Assembly: GCF_002086455.1 (NCBI RefSeq)
Contig: NZ_MVHC01000016.1
Coordinates: 29,594-93,593, forward strand
Length of the DNA stretch: 64,000 nt
Direction: 5' to 3'
From: Mycolicibacter algericus DSM 45454
GTDB taxonomy: Bacteria; Actinomycetota; Actinomycetes; Mycobacteriales; Mycobacteriaceae
The notes beneath the pieces are model-generated. The model had not been told where the DNA came from. It was given only the letters and a program-made list of their open reading frames with translations, and did no database searches. The position numbers and the translations under genes are program-made. Each line of letters starts with the position of its first letter. Within the stretch, counting starts at the first letter, position 1. This document shows positions 63,841 to 64,000 of the stretch, piece by piece.

Positions 63841-64000
63841 TTGCCTGAAAACCGGGCGTGTTGTTTGAGAACTCAATAGTGTGTTTGGTGGTTTTTGTTT
63901 GTTGTTGTTTTTGCCACATCCTTGGCGCCCCGTGTTGGGGGTGTGGTGTTGTTTTTGTCGGTTTTTCGGAACTGATGTTTTCAGGATTGTTCTGAACGTT
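63841..64000 (+). ncRNA. Start of rRNA operon leader RNA (16S gene outside window)
   Basis: The sequence TTGTTTGAGAACTCAATAGT (63861-63880) is the hallmark antitermination region of mycobacterial rrn leaders. A T-rich stretch follows, then a long stem: CCACAT/GTGTGG (63914-63919 with 63941-63946) around CCCC/GGGG (63928-63931 with 63937-63940). Such stems serve in 16S processing. The mature 16S start is not reached. Confidence 0.85.

Overview
The window is a high-GC mycobacterial chromosome segment. The evidence is a PGRS-type glycine-repeat protein, two PPE proteins, an F420-type enzyme set, the fused atpFH gene, MurA with Asp in place of the active-site Cys, and gene order that closely follows the Rv1259-Rv1315 region of M. 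tuberculosis as I remember it. Everything after murA leads into a ribosomal RNA operon whose promoter and leader start are inside the window. Species cannot be fixed from this alone. The mix of conserved M. tuberculosis-like order with a PGRS protein that lacks a PE domain suggests a non-tuberculous mycobacterium.

Layout. 1-9.7 kb: 3' part of a family 5 uracil-DNA glycosylase, a flavin monooxygenase, a secreted PGRS/aspartic-protease protein, a deazaflavin-dependent reductase, a HIT protein, an aminotransferase, an Rv1264-type adenylate cyclase and an Acg-like nitroreductase. 9.8-13.5 kb: a heterodimeric ABC exporter with one degenerate ATP site. 13.6-16.6 kb: lipoproteins LprB and LprC, two toxin-antitoxin modules and a small Excalibur protein. 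16.6-21.2 kb: a SixA-like phosphatase and an SbcD/SbcC-like pair; the SbcC-like gene carries an obvious poly-G/poly-C sequencing or assembly artefact. 21.3-26.7 kb: an OppBCDA peptide importer operon. 26.9-31.7 kb: carbonic anhydrase, then a sulfate-activation operon (cysD, cysNC, cysQ-like) followed by an Rrf2 regulator. 31.8-39.9 kb: accessory stretch with a VOC protein, two luciferase-like enzymes, a DUF4185 protein, tandem PPE genes and membrane or secreted hypotheticals. 40.0-46.6 kb: tRNA-Arg(CCG), argS, lysA, thrA, thrC, thrB. 46.9-53.3 kb: rho, rpmE, prfA, prmC, a Sua5/TsaC gene, wecA. 53.4-61.3 kb: the ATP synthase operon from an AtpI-like gene to atpC. 61.3-63.7 kb: DUF2550 protein, cobalamin adenosyltransferase, murA. 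63.8-64.0 kb: rRNA promoter and leader.

The genes are packed into tightly overlapping operons: ATGA and GTGA junctions are the rule, implying translational coupling. A second regularity is that many first genes have a TANNNT hexamer ending 6-8 nt before the start codon, which predicts leaderless mRNAs.

The best candidates for new biology are: the PGRS protease that has a signal peptide instead of a PE domain; a possible small RNA opposite the adenylate cyclase; an uncharacterised two-gene toxin-antitoxin-like pair under a palindromic operator; a three-copy family of intergenic hairpin repeats; a MIRU-like element that forms the prfA/prmC junction; and a perfect hairpin just ahead of the atpE ribosome-binding site. 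No CRISPR array, prophage or complete insertion sequence was seen.
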